64,000 nt of DNA from Plotosus lineatus (GCA_024760905.1 CM045750.1:17947919-18011918); one strand, 5' to 3'. Shown: positions 40,501 through 54,942, numbered from the stretch's first letter. Notes: generated from the letters alone by a model not told the origin. A program made the numbers and translations.

Positions 40501-43500
40501 GGTCAGTTTAAGGTGGCAGCGCAAGGAATGAAACATGCCTCTATTTTCTCCAAACGGATTGAAATTCTCAAAAATCATGGCTTGAAATTAGCTAAAGGCA
40601 ATTTTGACTCTACAGTGTTGCTTGATTCAGATTGTGTGAATGATTTGACTTGGTGGATAAACAATACAGGCAATTGCCCCAAACCAATTCATGGTTCTCA
40701 ACCAGACATGGTAGTGAAGACTGATGCATCAAAAACTGGTTGGGGAGGAGTGAAAGACTGATCAAACTAGTACTAGGGGTTTATGGTCTGCTGAAGAAAG
40801 TGAACATCATATCAATATTTTGTGACTAAAGGCAGCTTACTTCTGTGTACAAACTTTCTTTTCATCCCAGACAAGATATTCATATCAGGCTAATGTTAGA
40901 TAATACAACAGCGGTGTCGTATATTAAACTTATGGGTGGGATGAAGGTTGGATGTAACAATGCCACGAGGGAACTGGGGCTATGGGCCACTGACAGGAAT
41001 ATTTGGTTGGCAGCTGCTCATTTCCATGGGGTGCGTAATTATGAAGCAGATGAGTTTTCAAGGAAGTTCCCAGATTATTATTATTATTATTATTATGGAT
41101 GCTTGTATAGCGTGTTATTCATACACGTGTATGCTCAATGTGCATGAGAATATTGCGTTGTTCTATCCTTTTGATGCTGAGTGCCAAGCAGGAAGCAACA
41201 ACTCCCAAATTTTTTAACGTCTTATGGTATGACGCGGCCGGATTCGAACTCTGACCTTCCGGAAGATAAAGCGGACGCTCTACCAACTGAGCTAAATCCC
41301 CGGCCAGATCACAAAGAATGGCACTTAAATGAACAGGTGTTTACACAAATGTGTGATGTGTTTGGGAAGCTGGTTAGAGAATCGTTTGCTTCCAGATTAA
41401 ATACACAATTGAACAGATACATATCTTGGTACCCTGACCCGATGCAGAAGCAAGGTTGATGCTTTTACTGTGGTTTGGGGAAATTCTTATGACTATATAT
41501 TTTGCCCTTTCAGTGTGATTGGCAGTGTTCTGCACAAAGTAATTAACGAAGAGGCAGAAGTGCTCATGGTGGGACTGATATGGACAACTCAATTTTGGTT
41601 TACGAAGTTACTGGAATTGTCAATAGACTGTCCAAGATTGCTGCCGAAATCTCTATCCTTGTTACGACTCCTCAATCGGCCATAGTTTCGACATCCTCTC
41701 CACAAGAAACTCAATCTAGCTGCATTCAGGCTGTCAGAGAAGGCTTCGAAAGTCAGGGCCTTTCACCATCAGTTACAAACATTATTTTGCACTCATGGAG
41801 AAATGCGACACACCAGCAATATGGGGACATATTACCGAAAGTGGTTGTGTTTTTGCATTGCAGGGGGTGTTGATCCCCTTTCACCACCTTTGGGTGAGGC
41901 TTTGCATTTATGGTCAGTGTTCTATGACTCTGGATTTGGATACTCTGCAATTAATATAACTAGATCAACTTTATCTAATTTACCGAGATATAATTTCACT
42001 TGGAAGGTACAGCATGTGTTGTTGTATTTGAGAGATCAATTGACATGTGAATTGTTAAAAGGATTGACACTTAAGTTGCCCATGCTTACCCTGCTTTTAT
42101 CAGGGAAAAGATTTCAGGCCCTCCATCTTTTTGACATTAGAAATGTATATATTTCTGATGACTCTGGAAAAAATTCAGATCTCCTCAAACAGACTCGAAC
42201 TGGTTTTCACCAAGGTGAACTCTCTCTCCAGAGCGATACACCTGATCAGAGACTGTGCATTGTCAGTGTGATGAAGCTATATCTGGATATGACTCGTGAC
42301 CTCAGAGGAGACGAGAGAGCTTTGTTCATAAACATTACTAGGCCTCACAAAAGAGTGAGCAAAGACACTATAAGTAGATGGATAAAGCTTGTTCTCAAAA
42401 GTGCAGTTATTGATATATCAATATTCAAACCAAATAGTGTAAGATCAGCCTCTACTAGTGCAGCATTAGCTTTCAGTGTGCCAATTCAGACTGTTGGAGG
42501 TTGGAGCAGTGAATGCGTGTTCAGACAGTTTTATAACAAACCAGTTCCTCATGACAGTAGTTTCAGTAGTGCTCTTTTAAATTCTGTATCCAACGTTGGT
42601 ATTTGATCTTTGTGCATTTTCACAAAATAAATGTGACATATTGAACTAAGATTGTGCTTGATGAAATTGATGGAAATATGATTTCACTCTAAATATCTCA
42701 CGTAGTCCCGATTGGACAGAATAGGGAGGTGGAATTACACAATTAAATGAGACCTACCTGTAAATTGATATTTGATTGTAATTCCACCGACCTATGAAGT
42801 ACTGAAGGATGACGTGCCCACCCTTCCCACCCTGACTGGGAAATATGAAATCATATTTCTACACTCTAAAACCTGATATTCTGCGCGTGCGCATCTCACG
42901 TAATCCCTCAGTATTTCATAGGTCGGTGGAATTACAATAAAATACCAATTTACAGGTGAGTCTCATTTCATTGTGTAATTAAGCAGCTTATAGAATGAAT
43001 GAATGAATAGATCTGTACCCTTTACATGTATCTGAGTGCAAATGCTTGGGTCCCGGGCAGCACGGTGGCGTAATAGTAAGTCCGAGGCTCGATGATGGCG
43101 TTTCTGTGTGGACTTTGCATGCTCTCTTCTGGGTACTCTGGTTTCCTCCCACAGTCCAAGGACATACACATTAGGCTAACTGTCTGTTCCAAATTGTCCC
43201 AGGTGTGAGTGGATGTGTCTGTTGGCTGTCTGATGAGCTGTTCATGGTGTATTTTGCCTTCACCCGTGTCGGCAGAGATAGGCTTCAGTGTCCTCATGAC
43301 TCTAATAGAGCATCAAATGGTTAGGCTGGAATGAAAATTGGTGTCATTTCCCACATGTCAAGTGTTGCCTCGCTATCACATACGACCACCACTAACCAGG
43401 GTGGTTTCCCTCGGAGTGTGTTATGTCCCCTCTGTGAAAGGAAATGTTGCTGCCCGCCTCTTTTCTGTGTATCCGCATTTGGAGGTGACCTTAAACAGTT

Positions 43501-46500
43501 CAAGGGAAAGCTCTTTCTACTCTTTTTGGATGAATGAGCTCACAGCTCCTTTGAGAGCTCGACCAATTAGCCCCATGGAGTCCCAGCTGCAGACGGCTGC
43601 GGCATCAACCTGGAATCAACCAGACCTTGAGATCTCCAGGTTATAGTCCTAGAAGATAGACCTTGTCGATGCACCACTCAGTAGCACATGTTGTTATTTC
43701 TTACTATTATATTATATTCAAAGGGGGCAATGAATACCTTAACTTTAGCGTTGGTACTTAAAGCTAACTGCTGGGCAGCGGTGGCTCAGTGTTTAAAGCG
43801 TACTAAGGTTCCTCAGGATGGCACGTTTCTCACGAGACTATAAGGTATTAAGATTATTTTATGAATGTCACAGACTGCACCCCCTTCCTCATTTGACCAA
43901 ATGGGAATAGTGGAGAACAGAGATGTGAGGCTCAACTTTGTGGCTGGTGTTGTTCATCCATGGAAGGTACCGGCCTTCGAGAGGCTTCTCTGGCGCGCCT
44001 GTCGTGGTTACATCATCGTTGACTTTCAAGAAATGGAAGAGAAGCTGGAGCATCCTGAAAGTGTAAGAGCTTAATCAAGGATATTATCCTGAAAATGACA
44101 AATCAGATGGGTGTGGTGTTAAAAATATAATCTGGGAGGATGTTTCTGATGAGGTTGTGTTTCAGGGTGAAATGGTGCAGTGGACCATCTTCCTCATCTC
44201 CTTTTGGGGGGATCAGATCGGACAGAAGGTCAAGAAGATCTGTGATTGGTAGGTTTTAGTGCTCAGCACAAGCTTCTTATAGTTTGGGAGGTTTTAAAGG
44301 TGACATGCCGTGCACTGTGCAGGTGCTTTGTAATCGTCAATACTACACGGGAACGACATGATATTATTGGTTTGCTAACTTGGGATGATTGATAAATAGA
44401 CTGAGATGCTTTTGGAAGAATTTAATATCAATTTAATATGCTATGTGATAGGGTTACGTTTTTTCCTGTGCTTTTAAAGAGTAAATATATTTTTTTAAAA
44501 AGCAAACAAAAAAACTGCTGACTGGCATAAATAACGTTAAACGCTATTAACGTTGGTTAAAATTTTTTGGAGTTCTCCCCCATTTTTATTTATTCCCACC
44601 CATCAAGTGTTGCCTCCCAATCACATCGGGCCACCAATAACCAGCAAGAGTTAATTATGCACATACCCCCTAAATGGCATGCGATGCTGCCACCTGCATC
44701 TTTACAAATAGCTGTGCATGTGGGGGCAGCCTAATTCAAATCAGAGCTGTCTGGCCCTTTGTGCAAATGAACTTAGACCACCCTGCTTTCAATGACGGGG
44801 AGGTAAACCAATGCCATCCATCCCTCCCACCCATGAGCACTCATCTAATTGGCATGGATTCGTGGTCATGGACTGCTATGGCACCAATTTTGGATTCCAG
44901 CCTGCAATCCCCAGGTTGATGGTCACGTGCCTTGCCGATCCGCAACGTGGGAGTTCTCAGCTGACATTTTTAAAGAAGATGGTTGTCATCCGTCCCCTCA
45001 AATTTATAGCTGTAGGGTTTTACCGTTGCTGATTTTACGATGTCATCCAGATACTTGTATTCATAAGAGGAATATTCCAGAAACTGTATACTTATAATAT
45101 TTGTGTAACGTTTTACATAACTTTATGTAACTTGTGTTCAGTATCACATCCTCAATAATGGGAAAGCTACCTTGCCAAGCTGACCTGACTCAGCAGCCAG
45201 TAATTCACAAAAGTGGTGAAACAGAACCCTTGGATATTGTTTATTCTTTTGGGAGCTCACTTAAGTGCATGGAGGCGAATGAAAGTATGAAAGTTATTAT
45301 TGGAATACAATGATCACTTCAGATAATGTAGCCTAGCAACCTGTGCATGTCAAACTATTCATAAAACCTGTTCTCCCTGTGTTTACGTGAATGTCCTCTG
45401 GGTACTCGGTTTCCTTCTGAAGACATGCACACTGTTCCAAATCACCTCTGGGTGTGAGAGGGTTTTTTTTTTTGTCATGATTAGCACATCCAACTTACTG
45501 AAAGAAGATCCTGGATTCGTTGGCAGGACTCAACGAGGGCCTAGCTGTATGCTTCTGCTCGTATGGGTTTCCTCCCACAGTCCAAAGACATGCATATCAG
45601 ACTAACAGGCTGTTCCAAATTGCCCCGAGGTGTGAGTGTGATTGCATTGGTTGAGAGAGACTCCCACCTCGAGTGAGCGGTTGAGTTGAAAATATTTTGT
45701 ATGGCTCCGTTTTTCTGGATTCAAATTGGGGGGGGGGATATGTTAATCAGAGGGTGGAGCCATGTAACATGAAAAAAGTTTTCTGGATGAAGTGGCTGGG
45801 GAGAGGGATGTCTGGACCTCATTGCTTAGGCTGCTGTCCCCAGTGACCTGATCCCAGATTAAGCCAGGAAGATGATGATGATGATGACAGACTGGGGAAA
45901 TAGCAGTTCGCTTTGAAAGACCCAGGTTGTTCCCCAAGTCATATCAAGTCTTTATTTTTAAAAGAATCTATAAAAAACAACAGCAGTTTTTCATGGCTTG
46001 GTCCTTTCAAAATGCTTTTATGAAATGCATCCCATGTCAAATCTCCATTTTATTTTTGTACCCAGTCTTGCTTGGTGTATTAAACAAACCTGCATTTTTT
46101 TGCATCAATTTAAATAAAAATATGAAGATTATTTAGTGCAGATTCTTGCTGAACTTTATTAATCAGTGATTTAAGTGTGTATTCTAAGACCACTCATTTT
46201 TTTCTGGTTGACGGATCTGCCGAAGCACTGGCAAAAGTGCTGCTAAAAAAATCATTTTTAACTTTTTCAATTTATTATTTTTTTCCTCCTGCTGATCTCT
46301 GTATTATATGTCGGTGTGAAAAAAAAATCAAATCTTAATCAGACAAAAATTGTATCTTTAAATATTATGTATAATTTTGTGTGTTCGCCTTCGAGATCGC
46401 GTTTACATCTTTAGATCCAAATGAATGCTTGCATCAGGTATCATGAGTCAAGACTCCCAGCATGCTTTGCGAGTGACTCTAATGAACAGATAATGCATTG

Positions 46501-49500
46501 TATTGAGACATATGTAATTTGCACACTATATTTGATGATATTCCCAGCACTTCTAGAGTCATCAACTAGATACAGGGATCCCTCGCTACTTCGTGCTTCA
46601 ATTAATGCTGCTTCAGTGTATCGCGGTTTTTTAAATAATAAATATTCATCGAATTAAAAAAATAAGGAAATTAAGGAAGAATACAGACTCTCCCTGACTT
46701 ATGTTTTTAATTGGTTCCGGACGGCCGAAGGCAAGTTGAAATTTAACGCAAGTTGTGACAGTGAGGTATGACGTGTGACGTATGATGCTCATACTGTACT
46801 ATACATCCAGAAATACCATTACCGTATCTCAAACACCCCTAAATAAATTATTATAAACATAACATTGTAAAAAATATCAAATATATAAAATAATATCATC
46901 ATTAATTTAAAATAAATTAAATTCAAGCAAAATAATTTCAAATTGATAAATTTTAATCAAATTCACTCAACAAATATCAAATACAGTATCAAATATAACC
47001 TTTAACATTCTCTATGATGCGATCTTTCGGCTTGTAAATGGTTCCGATGGTCGACGGGTGGTCACATGACATGAAGCTGAGCTAAATCACATTACATGAA
47101 TATGAACCGACTCACTTTACATGAAGCTTAAAACAGCCAATCAACGCTTACAATATGTGAGGCGCTCAATACCGAAAGTAGTGCACTTGCTGAAAGTAGT
47201 TCACTTGCTTGAAACAAAGCGTGGGTTATACAGACTTCCGGTCTTTCAAGTGACCAAGAGCTTCATTGAACTCGTTTAGTACTCAGCCTGCACTGATGTG
47301 AATCACCAGCAGAGCGGAGAGTTCTCTCTTTCCTGGATTCGGGTTTTGATTCATTTTACAACTCTCTTTGCTTAACTGAGTATGCATGGTAGATTGTGCC
47401 GATCCGAGCAGATAGTTAATTCATCTCTGTGTATGAGACTTGCACCCATGCTAGTAGGCTTACGCTTCTGACCAACCATATTTGCTTCGGGTTACAAAAG
47501 TCCGCAAAACAGTGTAAATACAAAGATCACAGAGATGACGTCTTAAACACAAGAGTAACACGCTATATCACTGATATTGAGATATATATGGGAAGAAGGA
47601 GGGGCACGTTCAGTCTGTCGTTTGTAAACAATGGATGCCGCGTCATTACGTCAGCGTACTACGTAGGTATGCCTAAACTCAAAATTTGACTACTTTTTTG
47701 GGAAAATAACCCCGTAAAAGCGTAAAACAGATGAACGTAAGTCGCTGAGCGTCTGTAGGTGGAAAAGTTAAGGAAAATGTCACAAAAACAAGGCCAATTA
47801 TGCAAAAAAAAAAAAACCTAAACCAATACAAAACAAAAAAACAACCCAAAATCCCCCATCAAAACTGGATACATTGTCGTCTGCGCAGCCACGCCCCCCT
47901 CTGCCGGAGCCTAGTATTAAGTGTACCTCAGGATAATGTTTAATCATATTTCATACTTATATTTGTGATCTGTCTTTCTGGAGATTTTATTCTATTTCTA
48001 TTTCTACTTGTTCTTCAATTTCATTTAACTTTCACTTTCGACCTTGGACAGCTTTGTTGGTATCTCCGGATGTTTGCAAAACGAATGTTGGTGAGTTGGA
48101 GAGTGTCTGTATTTATATTTTATTTACATCTTGTTATTTTTTTTAATGTTTAATTGATATTATAAGCATTTATAGCTTTGGATATGTATTTATTGATATT
48201 ATATACACATATACATGTACGTACACATCAGTCGGGGGTTGGGAGGGGGCCTACTTTGCGGAGTTCGATGGTCGCGTGTGGGGATCTCAGTCCCAATTAA
48301 CTGCGGAAAGTGAGGGATCCCTGTATTATACATGAAGAAAATTTAAGTGACGAAAGCTTCCTGTGCTATTAATATCAACAAAATAACAAAAAAAATTATA
48401 TTTATCCCCTCGACACTTTTTTTTTTTTTTTCAAAAATTGTAAATATAATTTTAAATCTAGTGACCTTATTTTTTTTCTTATTTCCTCCGACATCACTAA
48501 ATTTGTGATGAAAAATCCGTCAACCAGAAAATAAAAAATGAGTGCCGAAACGGCCCTAGCAATTCCGTTAATGTTTACTGTACACGTGGGAGATGTCATA
48601 GCTGTTACTGATGGAAAAACGTCATCAAACTGAGTAACTGTAGTGATTTGCTTGCATCACATCCAGCTTCCACACACAGATGTTCCCATATTCAGAGAGT
48701 CAGGCAGAGAGAGAGGAGGTTCTGAAGGGCCTCGGGACCAGAATTGAAGACATCAAATCAGTGAGTGAAACCATTCCTCTTGGGAGTCACTAAACCATAC
48801 TTACGCATACATATGTTTGTAATTCATTTCTCTGCTTCCTCATTTTTCAGGCATCTGGCGTAGAATATGCCACGCTCGATTTCTCCTGTCTGATTCTACT
48901 CACCCTTCTTCCCCCTTCTCCCTTTCCTGATCTCCTGTAGGTGATGGATCAGACTGAGCAGTACCTGCAGCAGCTGCTGATGCGTGCTGTGGCTGTTTTG
49001 CCTCAGTGGCGGGTTCGGGTGCAGAAGTCTAAAGCCATTCAGATGGTACTGAACCTCTGTAGCCCATCGGTCACTGATAAGTGCCTGATCGCTGAGGCAT
49101 GGTGTCCTGTCAGGCAGCTTCCGGCTCTTCAAAGTGCCCTTCGTGAAGGAGGGGTGAGACCTCTTATATAAATTCATGAAACTCCATTATAAAGGTTGTA
49201 AAATGCCTCCCTGTAGTAGCAGCAAGCGGTTCATCAAAACAGGTGATTCAAAAATATCCACGAAACCTGAGGCAAGCCATTGTTTTCGTACATGCTCCAC
49301 AGGAACAGGCCGGCGTAGTGATGCAGTGTTTTTCAACCTTTTTATTTATTTTTCTTTCTTTCTCCATTGGGAACAAAAAATCCCGAGGCACACCACCAGA
49401 ACATGGTTAGTTCCTCCTGCTCCTGTAAAGTCGTGTCCTTTCCACCAACTGATGCTGAGCTTTATGGGTCCCTCACCCAGTCCAGGCATTCAGTGGAGGC

Positions 49501-50697
49501 TGGAGAGAAATAAAATGACATCATCTCAAGAGTTTTAAATGTTTAACTACTATCGCTCCCAATGCAGGGCAATCTTGCCATTGCTTGGTGAGTGTGAACA
49601 TTTTAAGATTTGCACCTTTAAACTGAATCCGTTTATTTTATCTTTTACTTGCAAGCAGGTTTTGATTTCGGCTTTGTGTTCGTGTGTTCAGTTCATTCAG
49701 ATGATGAAACAGAATAAGGATCTTCTTTCCTTTTCAAAAACTTCTCCATCACTGTTAATGTATAGTCTTGTTATCCATAATGCCACTGTCACTGCCACCT
49801 GAAGCATCCATGCATCACCAATTCTCTTGTCACAAAGTACAAAGCAATTAGATGCCTGCTGCCACCTACTGATATGGAAGCGTTATTGCATGGTTACCCT
49901 GCCGGTCACTAAACAGTACAGACACTTGACAATGGCACATTATTTGCAGAATAATCATTAATTCGATTTCAAAAAATATTTTTTACACCAATTAGTGAAA
50001 TTGGATAATTTCTTACAGCACAACAGACAATATTTCACTGCACACTCGTGTACCGTGGCACAGTGGTTGAAAAACAGTGGTTGATGTTTGGTTAGCATGT
50101 CTGCCTTATAGGAAGAAGGTCCTTCTTTTAAATCACAGGCTTTGGTGTTTCTGTGTGGAGTTTGCATGTTGTCCCTGTGCTTGTGTGGGTTTTCTCTGGG
50201 TCCTCCAGTTTCCTCCCAGAGTCCAGGGAAATGCACATTTAAGCGAATTGGCTGTTCTACACCTGTCTTTAATTCCTTCTCTCTGTTTCCTAGAGGAAGA
50301 GTGGCAGCAGTGTTGATTCGTTCTACAATCGTTTGCCCGCAAGCACATCTCCTCCCACCCTCTTCCCCACTAACGCTTTTACCTCAGGTTTCCAGGATAT
50401 TGTAGATGCTTACGGCGTCGCCACCTACAGAGAGGTGAACCCAGGTAACAGCCCTACTATAGGGTGTATTGAATGTAGAAGCGACTCCTATCCTCCCTGT
50501 CTCACCATTACCTCTATCTCTCTAGCACTCTACACCATCATTACGTTTCCCTTCCTGTTCGCGGTGATGTTTGGGGACGTGGGCCACGGCCTCCTCATGA
50601 CACTCGCTGCTTTGTGGATGGTGCTGGAGGAGAAGGACCCCAAACTGAGGAAAAACAACAATGAGGTGACACAGAATCCTAATCTGCCAAGTGCAGG

Positions 50698-50751
<54 letters not shown>

Positions 50752-53472
50752 TTATCAAATGAAAGAAAAGAACAGAATATGGTGTATTTGATCCTCACTT
50801 ATTAACAGGGTCGAGGTTCTTGTGGTTCTGTGGTTTCAGTTTCCTATGAAGGAGTCAAGTATTCAGACATATTGTAGAGATGCTCTGAGTTGATGGTATC
50901 CATAGTTTCTTCTGCCCACACAATTAAACCAGTTGTGCATTATCCTTTGAGGATACGAGCAGACCTTTAATATTGAAGGATGAGTACAGTATATTCCAGG
51001 TGTGCCAAACTCATTTTCATTGAGGGCCACGTCACAAAATTTCTACATTACCAAAGGCCAAATAATCACCGAGCATCCATTTTTATTTTATTTTTTTATT
51101 TTTTGGACAATACACAATCTTTCTTGAGTCATGAATGAGTAGCTGTTTATTTGAAATAAGCTGCTGCTGCCACCTAGTGGAAGGATGATGAATTAGGTTT
51201 CATGGTAATGGTCAATGCAAAGATTGTACCATAATCATATTCTTTAAAAGCTCTTGCGGGTGAAATAAAATGGGTTGGCAGGCCGGATTTGGCCTGCGGA
51301 CCTTGTTTGACGCCTCTGGCATATTAAATTTTATGGGCAGTCTGACACCGAATGCTCTTGTAAATACATAAACATATGCAGAAGTGTTCACATCTAATAG
51401 AGTAACATGCATCTTAAAAGATAAACTTGGGAAGTACTCTCATTAAGCTATTCAGATCATTCATGAGGATGAGAGCGGTTCACCCCCACAGATCAGTGAT
51501 TTCTTCGTACCAATTCAGGGAGCAGCTCAGTCTGGCCAGTTGGCAAAGGTGTACTCGGATACAGTTAGTCGGGTGAACGCAGGCACATGGAGATCATTAC
51601 AAATTCCATGCTGAAATGCCCTTGTTGAGCCTGGGACTTGAACCCAGGACCTTTTGCTAACCATTTACATCATTGTGGTGAGAGGTTAAGAACACAATGC
51701 CAAGTGAGAATGCAGTCTCGCTCAAATTTTCACAGGGTGGTCGCAGTAAACTGTAGATACACATTCAACAGCTGCCTCAATAACCACACCGGGATCCCCC
51801 CCCACACACACACACACACAAATTTCTTTAAGCTGCAGCATCCAGTAAGTGTTTATGTTGTATTTTATTCTTTGGTGTTCAGATCTGGCGTATGATGTTC
51901 GGAGGACGCTATCTCATCCTGCTGATGGGGCTTTTCTCCATCTATACTGGTGCCATTTACAACGAGTGCTTCAGCAGGGGTCTCACTGTCTTTCCCTCGT
52001 CCTGGCACATTCGCCCTCATGCGGAGTACTACAACTGGACGTACGTCTCACACGCTCAGATCAAAATGGTTGCTTTTAGTTCATCGTGTCTACGTGATTT
52101 TTTTTTAAGTGTATGAATAAACATGCTTAAACTCCTCTTTTTTTTCTGTCAGTGATGAGATTTTCAGGACAAACTCGTACCTGGCGCTGGATCCAAACGT
52201 TACTGGAGTGTTTACTGGACCCTATCCGTTTGGCATCGATCCGGTAAACCGGTTTCTGAGACAAACAGTATTGTAATGTTTGTTATTGTTCTGTATATAC
52301 AGGTATGTCTGTGTACTGTGTGAAGCTGCATGCACACAGGAAGTGATGAGAAACAGGTGTGTGAGTTGCTTTGCAGCATGGAAGCACCTATTTCACACAG
52401 TCTATGGAAGCGAGTAGGATTTTAGGGAACCCAGTTGGTGTTTGGTTGTCAGTCAGAGAAATCTTTCAGCTCTGGTTATTGTCGCATTACAGTTGAGTTC
52501 AGTTGAACTCTGTACCCACCCACTTTGCATCATTTGAGAAAATTCAGCAGGTGTTCATTGACTTTACACAGTCACTTGCCTCTCTCCACTTCCTGTCTAG
52601 ATGCAGCTTTCCATGCTATTGTGGATTCTCTGTAAGTCGGATTAAAATTTGTGACCTGGTCTGGGAACGAGCAGTGCATTGTTTAAGATGCTCTATCATG
52701 ATCTTTGGCAGAAAACTGATCAGTCCTCCAAGCTATAGAAGTATCATTCATCTCGCGCATGCCGTTCTGATTTCTGCAGTAAAAACGTGAAGTGAAACGC
52801 AAAGTGAAGTGAAGCAACAAGTGCACAAACACACAGTCATTTAGTTTTAAATAGACAAGAACTTTCCAATTGGTGGAATGCCAGGATCTATTTAGATAAT
52901 TTATAAGTTCAGCCTTATCTTAGTGCGTGCGTGTCCGTGTACTCGTACCATGTGTCAATGAACGAGTATGTTCGCTCCACCAGTAATTCAGTCACTGAAC
53001 TACTTTTTTATAGTGTACTTGTGTTTGAGACCTGATGTCTAGCCACACAGTGGAAACAGATCAGATTCCTGACACTGGTGCGAACGCAGTGGGAGTGCAG
53101 TGACCGGGGCCAGCCTTCAGTGTTTATTTATCCCAGATAAGGACATGTTTTGGATAAACTGTTGATTATATCTGATACATAATGATTCCTCATGACTCCA
53201 CCCATTCCCCCAAAGAAACTTCAAATTAAATCAGAAAATCAGCGCAATATTCTGGTGGAGGCTCCTTCAACATAAGAAGTAAAATTTCTGACTTTGCCCA
53301 TGGATTTTTACCATAAACAATCATTTTGTAAAATTGCTAAAAAAAAAAAAAATTACACAAAGCGTATTTAAAGTGTAATTGCAGTACAGACGCTCCCCGA
53401 CTTGTGTTCATTCGTTTACGTTTTTTCGATTTTACGAAATACCTTCTTCCCAGTTCAGTTATATATATCAGT

Positions 53473-53545
<73 letters not shown>

Positions 53546-54904
53546 TTATATAGCGTGTTACCCTTGTGTTAAGATGTCGTGTCTATGATCTTTGTGTTTA
53601 CGTACACTGTTTTGTGGACTTTTGTTTGTTACCTTAAGCAAATATGGTTGGTCAGAAGCGTAAGCCTACTAGTATGGGTGCAAGTCTCCTACACAGAGAT
53701 GAATTAACTATCTACTCGGATCAGCACAATCTACCATGCATACTCAGTTAAGCAAAGAGAGTTGTAAAATGAATGAAAACCAGAATCCAGAAAAGAAAGA
53801 GAACTCTCCGCTCTGCTGGTGACTCACATCAGTGCCGGCTGAGTACTAAACAAGTATTGAACGGCGCCCTTGCTCACTTGAAAGACCGGAAGTCTGTATA
53901 ACCCTCACTTTGTGGCAAGCATAAGCAAGTAAACTACTTTTGGTGTTGACCGCCTCACATATTGTAAGTGTTGATTGGCTGTTTTAAGCTTCATGTAAAG
54001 TGACTCGGCTCAACTGCTTGCAAAGTGACCATCCTTCGACCATCGGAATTATTTTGCTTGAATTTAACATTCGCTATGATGTGATCTTTCTGCTTGTAAA
54101 TGATTCCCATGGTGACGATTGCTACATGGATTTTGCAGAATTTTGCAGACTCGCTGGGAAAGTGCGTGTATTCGCACGCTATTTTTCAAATAATGTCGGA
54201 TTGGGGGGGGGGGCGTGGAGAGGATTGTACACTGCTGATTATGATCTCCAGCAAGTGCATCTCTGACTTCATGAACAAAAGTCTACCACCAGATATCTGT
54301 GATACGACGCCTGATAACTATCCTGTCCGGGTAATTTCGGGAGTAACCTCTGGATTAACCAGTGCTACGAAAGCTGAGTAAGGTTTCCGCTAAATGTGTT
54401 GCCATGGCAATTTACAAGATGACTCATCTGTGGTCTGGGGACAGGTTAGGTTCTTGATTGATTCAGAGTTATCTTTATAAACACAACCCATTTACTTACA
54501 TTCTCCAATAATTCTTATCTTGTGGTTAAAAAAAGAGCAGATGAGCAGCACATTAGGCACTGAGGGGAGAGTGAAGGGGCACTGGGGGATTCTGTGGATT
54601 TTTCAGTTCACAGTCCTGCTACTGTTAATACTACGACTGCTGCCTTCATGATCATAATGATTATTTTTGTGTATGTAATGTGTCGGTGGCGTTCAACAGA
54701 GAAAATAAATCCTCTCTATTCCTTCAGATCTGGGGACTGGCGAGTAACCACCTGACCTTCCTCAACTCCTATAAGATGAAAATGTCTGTGATAATTGGAA
54801 TCATCCACATGACCTTTGGAGTCTGTCTGTCAATTTTCAACTATATGTGAGTATCTCCACTAGTTTTTCCTTCATTTATTACCAGTGGCACCATAACTTC
54901 CTGT

Positions 54905-54942
<38 letters not shown>

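Larger units (their letters stand above)
37911..42976 (+). mobile_element. DIRS-type retrotransposon (tyrosine-recombinase retroelement)
   Basis: About 5 kb, same strand as tcirg1, in its intron between coding exons 4 and 5. The left end 37911-37951 (ATTCCACCTCCCTATTCCG) is repeated inverted at 42695-42735 with 39 of 41 matches. Order inside: gag-like ORF, RT, RNase H, tyrosine recombinase, then a large palindrome. No LTRs, no aspartic protease or DDE integrase. This is the DIRS layout: inverted terminal repeats, internal complementary region and a YR. Stops, frameshifts and two insertions show it is dead. Confidence 0.88.
44249..48666 (+). other. tcirg1 intron between coding exons 6 and 7
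   Basis: 4.4 kb with a family D repeat, a SINE B (about 45380-45680) and the nested P3/P2 element. 45690-46570 and 48330-48660 show nothing I recognise. Confidence 0.6.

Noticed and set aside
41226..41305. Functional tRNA gene on the minus strand
   Set aside because: Promoter boxes are good, but the acceptor stem does not pair and it is followed by a SINE body and (ATA)n tail with a target duplication.
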